Positions 55,912-64,000 of a stretch of 64,000 nucleotides of DNA are shown here, piece after piece. Positions within the stretch are counted from its first letter, which is position 1. Each line of letters starts with the position of its first letter. The notes below the pieces were generated by a model that was given only the letters and a program-made list of their open reading frames with translations, did not search any database and was not told the DNA's origin. The DNA is from JAPPLB01 sp965206655 (lineage in GTDB: Bacteria; Acidobacteriota; Terriglobia; Bryobacterales; UBA6623): contig CBDBKC010000038.1 of the NCBI GenBank assembly GCA_965206655.1, positions 1,364,001-1,428,000 of the forward strand, in the 5' to 3' direction. The translations under genes and the position numbers were made by a program.

Positions 55912-57429
55912 TTGTGGAACACCGGAGGGATGTATCAAGTGGAGCTATACGCTCAAGTACGGCGGAGTGTCATCGTTGAGGGGCTGAGTGAACGCGAGGC
56001 CGTCAAACGGTTCGGTTTGGCGCGGGAGACGGTGCGCAAGATGCTGCGCTACAAGGCGCCGCCGGGCTATCGGCGGCGTCAACCGGTGAAGCGGCCGAAG
56101 CTGGATTCGTTCACAGGAATCATTGATCAGATACTGCTTGACGATCAGCAGCAGCCGAGGAAACAGCGTCACACGGCACAGCGCATCTTCGACCGCTTGC
56201 GCGACGAGTACGACTTCACGGGCGGTTACACAATCATCAAGGACTACGTTCGCGAGAAGAAGCTGGGCGGTCAAGAGATGTTTGTGCCGCTGGCACATCC
56301 TCCTGGCGATGCGCAAGCTGACTTCGGTGAAGCACTGGTTGTCATTGACCGAGTGCAGCGTAAGGCCCACTTCTTGGTGGTCGATCTACCGCACAGCGAT
56401 GACGCCTTTGTAAAAGCCTTTCCCGCCGAGACGACGGAAGCCTTTTGCGAAGGACACAACGCCGCGTTTCGCTACTTTGGCGGTGTGCCGCGCAGCATTG
56501 TCTACGACAACACGAAGTTGGCGGTAGCAAGGATTCTCGGCGACGGTACGCGCAAACGCACACGAGCGTTCAGTGAGTTGCAGTCGCACTACTTGTTCGC
56601 TGATCGTTTCGGCCGGCCAGGCAAGGGTAACGACAAAGGCAAGGTGGAAGGCTTGGTGGGCTATGGGCGGCGCAACTTCATGGTGCCGATCCCCCGGTTC
56701 TCGAGTTGGGAAGCCTTCAACGAACACCTCGAAGCCAAGTGCCGCAAGAACCGTGAGCGGCGCTTGCGGCGACACACCGAAACGATCGGAGAACGCTTTG
56801 AGCGCGACGCGAAAGCGTTGCTGCCATTGCCGTCCGCGCCCTACGATGCCTGCGACAAACGTACGACCCGGGTGACGTCGTTGTCGCTGGTGCGCTATCG
56901 GACCAACGACTACTCGGTGCCGACGCGCTACGGCCATCGCCAGGTGTTGCTCAAAGCCTATGTGGACGAAGTAGTGATCTGTTGCGGCAGCGAAGAGATC
57001 GCACGCCACCGGCGCAGTTACGAACGCGAAGAGTTGATCTTCGATCCCGTCCATTATCTGGCGTTGCTGGAGCGCAAGACGAATGCGCTCGATCAAGCCG
57101 CGCCGTTGGTGGGTTGGGATCTACCGCCCGAGTTTCCGCGATTACGACGCCTGCTCGAAGTCCGCTTGGGCAAAGCGGGCAAGCGCGAGTACGTGCAGGT
57201 GTTGCGTCTGCTGGAGGACTTTCGGCTGGAGCATGTTGCGGCGGCGGTGCGCCAAGCCTGCGAACTGGGAACGATCGGCTTCGACGCCGTCAAGCATCTG
57301 TTGCTGTGCGCGATCGAACAACGTCCGCCACGGCTGGACTTAACGAAGTATCCTCACCTGCCGACGGCTCAAGTCGAGCAGACTTCGGCAGCGTCCTATC
57401 TCGCGCTCTTGGGGCAAGGAGCGGGCTGA
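55912..57429 (+). CDS. istA: IS21 transposase IstA (copy A)
   Basis: A 505-residue transposase. The N-terminal HTH is VEGLSEREAVKRFGLARETV, and the catalytic DDE core has GDAQADFGEALVVIDRVQRK (D), RSIVYDNTKLAVARILGDG (D) and GKGNDKGKVEGLVGYGRRNF (E). The C-terminus is shared with the copy B fragment. The stop codon overlaps the istB start (TGATG). Complete and likely functional. ATG at 55930 is an alternative start. Confidence 0.93.
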   Translation: MWNTGGMYQVELYAQVRRSVIVEGLSEREAVKRFGLARETVRKMLRYKAPPGYRRRQPVKRPKLDSFTGIIDQILLDDQQQPRKQRHTAQRIFDRLRDEYDFTGGYTIIKDYVREKKLGGQEMFVPLAHPPGDAQADFGEALVVIDRVQRKAHFLVVDLPHSDDAFVKAFPAETTEAFCEGHNAAFRYFGGVPRSIVYDNTKLAVARILGDGTRKRTRAFSELQSHYLFADRFGRPGKGNDKGKVEGLVGYGRRNFMVPIPRFSSWEAFNEHLEAKCRKNRERRLRRHTETIGERFERDAKALLPLPSAPYDACDKRTTRVTSLSLVRYRTNDYSVPTRYGHRQVLLKAYVDEVVICCGSEEIARHRRSYEREELIFDPVHYLALLERKTNALDQAAPLVGWDLPPEFPRLRRLLEVRLGKAGKREYVQVLRLLEDFRLEHVAAAVRQACELGTIGFDAVKHLLLCAIEQRPPRLDLTKYPHLPTAQVEQTSAASYLALLGQGAG

Positions 57430-58190
57430 TGGCGAAGTCGAATCTCTTACTGGAAGCCCATCTGAAAGCGTTGCGGCTGCCGACTTTCCTGCGCGAGTAC
57501 GACAAAGTGGCGCGGCAATGCGCCGCCGAGGGCTTGGACTGTAGGAGCTTCCTGAAGCAACTCTGCGAGTTGGAACTGCTCGACCGAGATCAGCGGGCGA
57601 CTGAACGTCGCATCAAAGCAGCCAAGTTTCCCGTGACGAAAAGTCTCGACACATTCGACTTCCTAGCGTTGCCTTCGTTAAACAAGAAGCTCGTGCTGGA
57701 GCTGGCGCGCTGTGAGTTCATCGACCGTCGCGAGAACGTCTTGGCTCTGGGCAACTCCGGCACCGGCAAGACGCATCTCGCCCTGGCGCTAGGCCTGGCC
57801 GCTTGTCAGAGCGGTTATCGAACACGCTTCACCACGGCTGCGGCACTGGTCAATGAACTGCTCGAAGCCCGCGACGAGCGACGGCTGCTGCGCTTCCAAA
57901 AACAACTTGCCAAGCAGGATCTGCTGATCGTCGATGAACTGGGCTATGTGCCGCTGTCGAAGACCGGCGCTGAGCTGCTGTTCGAGATCTTCTCGCAACG
58001 CTATGAACAAGGCTCCACGATGCTGACCTCAAACTTGCCGTTCACCGAGTGGACAGAGGTGCTCGGGTCCGAGCGCATGACCGGCGCTCTGCTCGATCGC
58101 CTCACCCACCACGTTCACATCCTGGAGATGAACGGCGAAAGCTTCCGCCTCAAACAGAGTCAAAAGAAACGGTCTCGCTCTTCCGACTGA
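57429..58190 (+). CDS. istB: IS21 helper ATPase IstB (copy A)
   Basis: A 253-residue AAA+ ATPase with Walker A GNSGTGKTHLALALG, Walker B LLIVDELGYVPLS and C-terminal sensor region TSNLPFTEWTEVLGSERMTG. It is translationally coupled to istA and identical to the copy B protein, so the inverted repeat extends over both. Confidence 0.95.
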   Translation: MAKSNLLLEAHLKALRLPTFLREYDKVARQCAAEGLDCRSFLKQLCELELLDRDQRATERRIKAAKFPVTKSLDTFDFLALPSLNKKLVLELARCEFIDRRENVLALGNSGTGKTHLALALGLAACQSGYRTRFTTAAALVNELLEARDERRLLRFQKQLAKQDLLIVDELGYVPLSKTGAELLFEIFSQRYEQGSTMLTSNLPFTEWTEVLGSERMTGALLDRLTHHVHILEMNGESFRLKQSQKKRSRSSD

Positions 58191-58360
58191 CCCGCCCGCC
58201 GCTCGCGCCGGTTTTCGTGGGCCGCCTTCCACTACGCCTGGGTCGCCCTAAAGGGCGCCCTCAGGCTCCGTTCCAGCCGTCCCACGAAAACCGCTACCAC
58301 TCCCCCAACTGGTCTAGTTTTACTCCGCCGAAGTGGTCTAATTTCTCTCCGCCCTTGACA

Positions 58361-60008
58361 ACTCCTCGATCGGCCGGTTCAAGACACGGTTGACGGCCAG
58401 CTCGGCCTGGTTACGTATCGCACTCGCTCCCACAACATCTTTGCGGTTCGTAGCGATCTGGCTTTCCCAACGAAACAGCTCCTCGCGACCCGCTTGACCA
58501 ATCTCGACACGGGCCTGGGCGAGTTCGAGGTTCGAACGCGTCAGCCGCAGGTTGTCCTTTTGAATTCGTTCAATCGTCTTGGCCCGCAGCACGTTGAGAT
58601 AGCTCTCGGCAGCTTCCAAAATCACATCGAGCCGCAGTTGGGCCCGCTCCTCGAACCGCAAGTCCTGCAGATTGCGTTCGATGTCGTACCCTGCTTTGAC
58701 ATCATCGGAATAGATCAGCTGATCGAACGACGCGCCAGCCGCCGCACGACGTTGGGGATTCAAACCCAGAAGCTGATCGGCGCGATCTTTATCAATCACC
58801 GAGGCCGACGCCGAAAGACCGAATTGAGGCAACAATCGGGCGCGCGCTTGCCTGACAAGTTGGAGTCCGGCCGCAACGTTACGGTCCGCCACCAGGAGGT
58901 CGAGGTTGACTTGGCCGGCCTCTTGCACAACGTCGGAAAGCGAAACCGTTCGTGCCGCTTTCGCCGGTTCCTCGTTGAGTAGCTCCGCTTCGGTCATTAG
59001 ATAGAACGTGGGCGAGACCCCAATAGCACGAGCGGTGGCCATGTTGATCGTCAAGGTCTCGTTGCGAAAGAACTCCACCGGAAGCTCCGCGGCAGGCACG
59101 CCTGCCAAGACTTGCTGCATATTCAGACCCACGCGGCGCGCGCGCCGGATGTGGTTGTGTTCGGGCCAAATCGTCGCAAGCAATCCGCGTTCCACCTCAT
59201 CCCTTCCCCGCATGGAAAAGCTGGGGAGTTTACGTTCGATCAGCGCCTGCGCCAGACGCTCCGCATCGCTGTCGGAGAGTTGCCACAAAGGGGTGACAAA
59301 AACTGCCTCGGCGTTCGAAGGGATTGCAGCTAGCGCTTGATCGAGCGAAACGCCCACCGATACCGTTTGGATCTCGAGATTCGACGGCTGCAGTACGTCC
59401 TCAATCTTGCTATCCAGATCCGGGATAGCCTCGGTCAGTGCCTCCATGTACAAGACAGTGAGTCGCGAAAAGGGGACAATCTCACGGAAGACCGTGACTT
59501 CCCGGACCGGATCGCTACCGGCAGTCACGTAGCTCAGATTGGGTACCCCGCTCACGGTGACTCGGGTAACCTCATCAGCGGAAACCGTCCGCTCCAACGT
59601 TTCGAGGGGAATCCCCTGGACCGAGGGCTCTAGGACGATCGCGGCAAAGACAGGCTTGGGCAAAGGCCCTCTACGGCAGACGTCATTGGACCCAAGAAGC
59701 CCAAGGGTGAGCACGTGGTCAACATCGGGATCTGACAACAATTGATCGACTATGTGCTTCGTCCCTGAAGCGGTCCAGTCTCCCACCACCTGTTTCGCAG
59801 CCGGAAACTGCACCTCGAATTCGTCTTCAAGTAGAATCCGGATCTCTTCTACGTAGGTGCGTAACAGGCGGTCGTTCTGATTCGATGGTCCGTCCAGCAC
59901 GACACCGATGCGGACTGCCGGTTGCTGCGCAAGCGACAAAGGAGCCACTAGCAAGGCCAACAGGGCGAGTTGTCTTAGGTTCTGTGTCAGACGCACAACA
60001 ATGTTCAT
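58361..60008 (-). pseudogene. Substrate-binding-like domain fused to TolC-type outer-membrane protein, 3' truncated
   Basis: About 549 native residues. A signal peptide (LRQLALLALLVAPLSLAQQP) precedes an ABC substrate-binding-like/BMP-like domain (AVRIGVVLDGPSNQNDRLLR, DPDVDHVLTLGLLGSNDVCR, AVFVTPLWQLSDSDAERLAQ). From about residue 370 a TolC-like coiled-coil part starts (LDLLVADRNVAAGLQLVRQA, YLNVLRAKTIERIQKDNLRL, ELAQARVEIGQAGREELFRW). The frame is cut after RPIEEL by the IS21 right end, so the second TolC repeat and barrel end are missing. Presumably an efflux-linked outer-membrane component with a sensing or binding head. ATG at 60008 chosen because the signal peptide starts there. Confidence 0.75.
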
Positions 60009-60242
60009 CGCGAATCCTCTTTTTGTAAGGGTGACTCTCGCCCCTCTGTCAACCCCCACGGCAGACGAGTTGTCTGGTGATCGGAGTAGATGGGAACCAC
60101 TGGGAGATCAAGCTCAGGGGCCTGTGGAAACAAGCATTCAGGATAGCGCTAGGGGACGCGCTGCGCTCATGAGAAACTCTCTACGGCCACTCCAAGGGTG
60201 TTCCGTGCCGACTGAAAAGTCGCTGGATCAAGCAATGGACGC

Positions 60243-60935
60243 TCACTCACAGTCGCTCGTGGGTCGGTAGAGGCCCACCAATCGAGCGACCAACACCGCA
60301 ATGTAGAGCACTCCACAGACGGCTTCCATCATTGCCAACGACCTCGCCTGAGAGCTGATCGGTGTGATGTCGCCGTAGCCCAGCGTTGTGAGTGTCACAA
60401 AGCTGAAGTACAAGAAGTCGGCAAAGCGCATGGCCCCTTCGGGACTGTGTGCTTGATCCACGAAAAATGCCTCAGGTTGAACGACATGAATCAGTGAATA
60501 GCAGGACGCCCAGGCAACCCCCATAAGCAGGTAGACACTGATCGCACCATGGATTTTGTCCTTGGTTACCGGGGACGGTTGCAAGACGTAGGCCAGCACC
60601 CTGCCAAGCGCGAATGTGTAGAAGATGATCGTTACTACGAGAGTAAGTAAGCTCGGTGTTCCCGCTCCCAAAACGAAATTGGACCAAGCCAGCGCGAACC
60701 ACAGCACACCGATCACCATGGCAACGATGGTGTGTTTGCGACTATCACTTACGGCGTAGATACCGGCAACGAGCGTGCCGGAGTTCAGAATGAGGAGCAA
60801 CGTTTGGCCTACCGGACCTGCCGGGAAGAAAGGATGCACCAGCAGCAACACGAGGAGGGACAACATCAGGAAAAGACATCGGCCCTTCAGGTTCTTTCCG
60901 GGCACCCGGCTTCCCTTGTCGCGCTGAGACTGCAT
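60243..60935 (-). CDS. Two-pore-type (Ion_trans_2) potassium channel
   Basis: A 230-residue membrane protein. Several hydrophobic helices (CLFLMLSLLVLLLVHPFFPA, TIVAMVIGVLWFALAWSNFV, LLTLVVTIIFYTFALGRVLA, GAISVYLLMGVAWASCYSLI) precede the pore loop FSFVTLTTLGYGDITPISSQ with the K+ filter TLGYGD, then a last helix (AMMEAVCGVLYIAVLVARLV). It is a simple prokaryotic K+-selective channel without a cytoplasmic RCK domain. The ATG at 60935 is one codon after a TTG. Confidence 0.88.
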   Translation of the reverse strand: MQSQRDKGSRVPGKNLKGRCLFLMLSLLVLLLVHPFFPAGPVGQTLLLILNSGTLVAGIYAVSDSRKHTIVAMVIGVLWFALAWSNFVLGAGTPSLLTLVVTIIFYTFALGRVLAYVLQPSPVTKDKIHGAISVYLLMGVAWASCYSLIHVVQPEAFFVDQAHSPEGAMRFADFLYFSFVTLTTLGYGDITPISSQARSLAMMEAVCGVLYIAVLVARLVGLYRPTSDCE

Positions 60936-61008
60936 CAAAGATCCCTAGGTCATGGGCGTTGCTCGCCCAGACACTCGGCACGTTGAGTCTGACTCCATTG
61001 AGCTGATC

Positions 61009-61305
61009 CTACCTCGGCTGACGGTCAAGCTGTTCAAACGGAACGCGAAGCAAGAATCGCGGATCATCATAGGAGCCGTCTTTCTGTGGCATGAACCACA
61101 CGTTGCCGTTTCGCTTGTCAAGCAGCAGCAGACCCCGTGCTCCCCTATACAAGAACAGTGGAGACACCACTGTGACGTGATCGAACTTCGCCGTCTGCGC
61201 GTGAACCGTCTCGATCGTCGGCGGATAAGCCCGAAAGGCAATCACCCCTAGCAGCAGCACAATCAAGAGCAGCAATGACTTCAGCGTCCAGTCGTTATTG
61301 ATCAT
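61009..61305 (-). CDS. Small membrane-anchored hypothetical protein
   Basis: A 98-residue protein: MINNDWTLKSLLLLIVLLLG is an N-terminal membrane anchor, then a soluble beta part (TAKFDHVTVVSPLFLYRGAR, GLLLLDKRNGNVWFMPQKDG, DDPRFLLRVPFEQLDRQ). I recognise the general shape of small bacterial hypothetical proteins with an N-terminal helix and a LLLDKRNGNVWF-type strand, but no function. Its ATG lies in the 8-bp target duplication of MITE copy c, which separates it from its original ribosome-binding site AGGAGAAGAA at 61591-61600. Confidence 0.65.
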   Translation of the reverse strand: MINNDWTLKSLLLLIVLLLGVIAFRAYPPTIETVHAQTAKFDHVTVVSPLFLYRGARGLLLLDKRNGNVWFMPQKDGSYDDPRFLLRVPFEQLDRQPR

Positions 61306-61582
61306 AGTGGGGTATCCACTTCATTCAGGTACACCCTATGGGTTGTGGCCTCGCGGCTCCGGAACAGGAATGTGAGATTGCGAGAATCGTGCGAGTGGCC
61401 GCCAAGCCGACCCACACGCGAATTCATTGCGGTGGCAGCCTTCGGGCGGCAACTCCGAGAATCGGACGCGCTACGCAGCCCCACGCCGCGCCAGAGCAGT
61501 AACCTCGGGATTCGCTTCTTGGTAGATGCTTTCGCGCGAACACAACATCTTGTGGCTGCCTGAGTCAAATGGATACCCCACT
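61306..61582 (-). mobile_element. Miniature element (MITE) copy c, at a start codon
   Basis: A 277-bp copy flanked by TTGATCAT (61298-61305 and 61583-61590), which on the minus strand reads ATGATCAA, the first codons of the downstream gene. One base differs from copies a and b (CGCGCGAACAC for CGCGCGACCAC). The element's open frame ends in CTATGA, overlapping the gene's ATG. Confidence 0.93.
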
Positions 61583-61603
61583 TTGATCATTTCTTCTCCT
61601 GGT

Positions 61604-61800
61604 TTACAACTCATGTGACTCTACTACAGTCGAATCTCTTCGCGCTGCCGCACCCCGACCCACCGGAACGAGATGCCACGTAACGCAGCGATGGGAGTTC
61701 TGCTTTGTTCTCCGGGCTGCTGTCTGACCGGCTAAGTACCCAATGGCCGCTCCGGCCACAATGTCGGTGAGGTGGTGCTTGGCCAACGGTAGCGGACCGC
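61604..61800 (-). pseudogene. C-terminal remnant of a PAP2-type phosphatase
   Basis: The frame LAKHHLTDIVAGAAIGYLAGQ resembles the last conserved motif of PAP2 acid phosphatases (H-x-x-x-D-x-x-x-G-x-x-x-G), including the histidine and aspartate. No upstream catalytic motifs are present; similarity ends at about 61800. The stop is 10 bp before the start of the 98-residue gene, so the two were probably adjacent in an operon. Confidence 0.5.
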
Positions 61801-61926
61801 AAATTCAAACCGTTCTGGATTTCCTCGTCCTCTTTTGGTTATTATGTAGCCCCTACGCCCTCCCACTCGGATTCTTTTGGCGTCCACGAAAACAGGGGCG
61901 TGGGGTACGGCCAAAGGTAATAGAGA

Positions 61927-63303
61927 ATGAGTGTTCCAGACATCCGGTCCGAAGCGGTCGAGCAGGCTGAACTGCGCAGCGATCGCACCCGGATCCTCGC
62001 CCTTCTCACCACGCTGGCAGCCCTGCTGGTTTTGGTCGTTTTCAGAGCCTTTACCGATGAAGCTTGGCAGGCTCTGCCTCGATATCTGGTGCTGCTCGTG
62101 GGCATGGCCGCTTATGAGGCCGTGATCTACCGGGCTGTCACGCGAGCCATGAGCGGAGAAGCGAAGCTTCCATCCTGGCTTTGGCCAGTCAATTTCTTCG
62201 TTGAGACGTTGCTCCCGACCGTGACGTTGGTACTCGCGACGAACGACCCCTCGATGGGACCTTACAGGGCGCTTTCAACTCCGATCGTGCTCGTTTACTT
62301 CATTTTCACCATCCTGTCGACCTTGCGCCTCAGCCCTCAACTCTCTCGTCTCACAGGGGTATTCGCCGCAACCGGGTATTCGGCTGTGGTCGTCTATACC
62401 TACCTTGCATACCCCGACCTGTCACAGTCACCGGGAGTCTATCCCGTGCAGGTCTATCTGACATCCGCTTTTCTGATTCTCCTTGCGGGCTTTGTAGCTG
62501 GAGCCGTGGCCGGTCAGATTCGAAACCACGTGATGGTCGCCCTTCAAGAAGCCCGCCGCATCGAACGCCTTGAACACGATCTCGACATCGCGCGCTCGAT
62601 TCAGCAGGGCCTTCTGCCTAAGACGCCTCCCGACCTGGCCGCTTTCGAGATCGCCGGCTGGAACCAGCCGGCCGATCAAACGGGCGGTGACTATTTCGAT
62701 TGGCAAGAGCTGGGCGACGGTCGTGTCGCGGTTGTGCTGGCGGATGTCAGCGGTCACGGAATTGGGCCTGCGCTCATAACGGCCGTTTGCCGGGCCTATA
62801 CTCGGGCTACACTCCTTTGGCAGCACGACATTTCCGACGTAATGAGTCACATGAATCGACTTCTTGTGGAGGATCTGCCCTCCGAGAAATTCGTCACCTT
62901 CGCCCTCGGATTCCTCGACCCCGCACGGTCCCACGTCCAATTGCTGTCCGCGGGACACGGTCCTCTGCTCGTGTATCGCGCCGTCAGCGGCGAAGTTGAG
63001 AGTCTGGATGCTCAGGGCATTCCGTGCGGGCTCATGTCATCTTTCAGCTACGGCCCACCGGCCGAGATCACACTCCAAGAGGGCGACATGCTCGTGCTTT
63101 CTACCGACGGCTTCTTTGAATGGGAAAACAGTTCGAGAGAGCAATTTGGTTTGGATCGATTGAAGGCGTCCATCCAAGATTTTCATGATCTGCCCGCGGA
63201 GGAGATGATCCACCGAATCTACGACCGAGTGTTGGAATTCGCGGACGGCACCAATCAAGATGACGACCTCACAGCCCTCGTGGTCAAGAGGAAAGCAGAG
63301 TAG
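61927..63303 (+). CDS. Membrane-bound SpoIIE/PP2C-type phosphatase (RsbU-like)
   Basis: A 458-residue protein. Six hydrophobic segments (ILALLTTLAALLVLVVFRAF, YLVLLVGMAAYEAVIYRAVT, FVETLLPTVTLVLATN, LVYFIFTILSTLRL, VFAATGYSAVVVYTYLAYPD, LTSAFLILLAGFVAGAVAGQ) precede a short coiled linker (RRIERLEHDLDIARSIQQGL) and the PP2C-like domain: QPADQTGGDYFDWQELGDGR, VAVVLADVSGHGIGPALITA, VQLLSAGHGPLLVYR, EGDMLVLSTDGFFEWENSSR and the end TNQDDDLTALVVKRK. The metal-binding aspartates are present. It probably dephosphorylates an anti-sigma antagonist; no such partner is adjacent. Confidence 0.9.
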   Translation: MSVPDIRSEAVEQAELRSDRTRILALLTTLAALLVLVVFRAFTDEAWQALPRYLVLLVGMAAYEAVIYRAVTRAMSGEAKLPSWLWPVNFFVETLLPTVTLVLATNDPSMGPYRALSTPIVLVYFIFTILSTLRLSPQLSRLTGVFAATGYSAVVVYTYLAYPDLSQSPGVYPVQVYLTSAFLILLAGFVAGAVAGQIRNHVMVALQEARRIERLEHDLDIARSIQQGLLPKTPPDLAAFEIAGWNQPADQTGGDYFDWQELGDGRVAVVLADVSGHGIGPALITAVCRAYTRATLLWQHDISDVMSHMNRLLVEDLPSEKFVTFALGFLDPARSHVQLLSAGHGPLLVYRAVSGEVESLDAQGIPCGLMSSFSYGPPAEITLQEGDMLVLSTDGFFEWENSSREQFGLDRLKASIQDFHDLPAEEMIHRIYDRVLEFADGTNQDDDLTALVVKRKAE

Positions 63304-63438
63304 TGTAAGGCCTGGAGAGATTGGAGCATTCACGGCCAGAAGGAAGTAGCAAGGCAAGCGCTGATCGTAGGACCGGCAATGGCGTTCTCAAGTCACCGTC
63401 GGTCGGCGACAATCGACCGATGGGATCGCTGTATCGAC

Positions 63439-63605
63439 GGTGCTTCCGTCATCTAGTGTTGGCGAGAAGAGCTTAAGTGCCCATCATGTAAGCACTTAGA
63501 GCCGATTTTCGCGTTGGCAACTTCCGCCATTGCGAAAATTTGGCCTAAGTGCTTTTGTTAGAAGGAGATAAGGGCGAGACAGCAACAGTGAATGACGGAA
63601 GCACC
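63439..63605. repeat. 167-bp element with 14-bp inverted ends and nested palindromes
   Basis: GGTGCTTCCGTCAT (63439-63452) is exactly complementary to ATGACGGAAGCACC (63592-63605). Inside are TAAGTGC...GCACTTA (63474-63480/63492-63498), a third TAAGTGC at 63545-63551, and ATTTTCGC...GCGAAAAT (63505-63512/63532-63539). The right arm contains the ATG of the transposase fragment. It may be a miniature element or an IS end. Confidence 0.6.
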
Positions 63606-63990
63606 ATGGGAGCAGGCTTTGGGTGACTCCGAGGATTCCGAGAAACTGAACACGTCGTTCATCGAACGGCTGAATCTGACGATCCGACAGGGCTCAGCGT
63701 ATCTTTGTCGCCGGACACTCTGCTACGCACGACGAACGGAGCGACTGAAAGCGCACCTCGAACTGCTGCGCTGCTATTACAACTTCGTGAGGCCACACCG
63801 AGGACTCAGATTCGGACGAGAGGTCAGGACACCGGCCATTCAGGCGGGTCTGACGAAGCGGCGACTGACGTTGAGGGAGATCTTCTCGTCGACGATCGTT
63901 TTCCTGGCATGGGAAAAGGTCAAGTCGGTGCTCGCCCGCTGCACGATCCTGGTCATGGTGGACGACGGGCGAGTGAAATTGGCGGCGTAG
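63592..63990 (+). pseudogene. Transposase C-terminal fragment (IS1-like DDE)
   Basis: 132 residues: KLNTSFIERLNLTIRQGSAY, LKAHLELLRCYYNFVRPHRG and LRFGREVRTPAIQAGLTKR. The phrase NTSFIERLNLTIR...YYNFVRPHRGLR is the end of an IS1-like/DDE transposase (E in FIERLN). No N-terminal catalytic part precedes it within the window, so it is a 5'-truncated fragment; the tail VLARCTILVMVDDGRV may be native. Confidence 0.65.
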
Positions 63991-64000
63991 CAACACTCGA

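Larger units (their letters stand above)
55805..58360 (+). mobile_element. IS21 element, complete (copy A)
   Basis: A 2556-bp element from TGAGAACGGCGG to CTTGACA, with TG...CA ends. Each end has two related sub-repeats: GGCGGAGCCAAAATAGACC and GGCGGCGCAAAATTAGACC on the left; complements of GGCGGAGAGAAATTAGACC and GGCGGAGTAAAACTAGACC on the right. It carries istA and istB. The right end cuts the gene at 58361-60008. Confidence 0.9.

Overview
The window looks like a chromosomal segment of a GC-rich Acidobacteriota bacterium of the Solibacter/Bryobacterales type. The main pointers are a secreted metalloprotease with the C-terminal repeat-like domain known as TIGR03437 (95-2164), a heptaheme cytochrome/TPR fusion (30136-32538), PIG-L, PHP and enolase-superfamily secreted enzymes with Sec or Tat signals, and the recO-glyQ-glyS-ppdK order. 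The taxonomic assignment is an inference from gene content. No rRNA is present.

Left half (1-34.7 kb): mostly housekeeping and catabolic genes. In order these are the metalloprotease, a HhH-GPD DNA glycosylase, ilvD, a GT4 glycosyltransferase, an ORF6N protein, then a decayed patch with an IS630 element, a rhamnogalacturonan-lyase remnant, a Tat-signal remnant and an rve-type IS. Then come recO, glyQ, glyS, a frameshifted ppdK, a Phd/VapC toxin-antitoxin pair, a mannonate-dehydratase-like enzyme, a UDP-xylose-synthase-like decarboxylase, a DUF2277 gene, a sugar-epimerase-like secreted protein, a broken ISNCY element, PIG-L deacetylase, xthA, rnd, a lipoprotein, the multiheme cytochrome, a methyltransferase, a TauD-like dioxygenase and an orphan XRE regulator.

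Middle (34.7-42.4 kb): a PHP-domain gene whose signal peptide is split by an IS630 element, tRNA-Leu(UAG) next to an integrase remnant, an orphan group II intron domain V, a strange 19-copy CCTTTGAG tract, and a near-complete group II intron inserted directly after a dispersed palindromic repeat.

Right half (42.4-64 kb): a surface-glycan cluster (GT2-like remnant, ABC exporter, two tandem sulfotransferases, two paralogous glycosyltransferases) bracketed by two identical IS1380 copies. Beyond it lie tRNA-Val(UAC), an inverted IS21 pair that truncates a substrate-binding/TolC fusion gene, a K+ channel, a small membrane protein, a PAP2 remnant, a SpoIIE-type phosphatase and a transposase fragment. 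A 277-bp miniature element (TIR AGTGGGGTATCCA, 8-bp target duplications) occurs three times: once in frame inside a glycosyltransferase gene, and twice exactly at a start codon.

The dominant theme is heavy IS activity with gene decay. Several genes were cut at precise, readable junctions, so the ancestral genes can be reconstructed. I did not find a clear new defence or biosynthetic system. The most unusual items are the reading-frame-preserving miniature element, the IS-split signal peptide, the hairpin-targeted intron with its internal fragment copied into an ISNCY transposase, and the CCTTTGAG tract.
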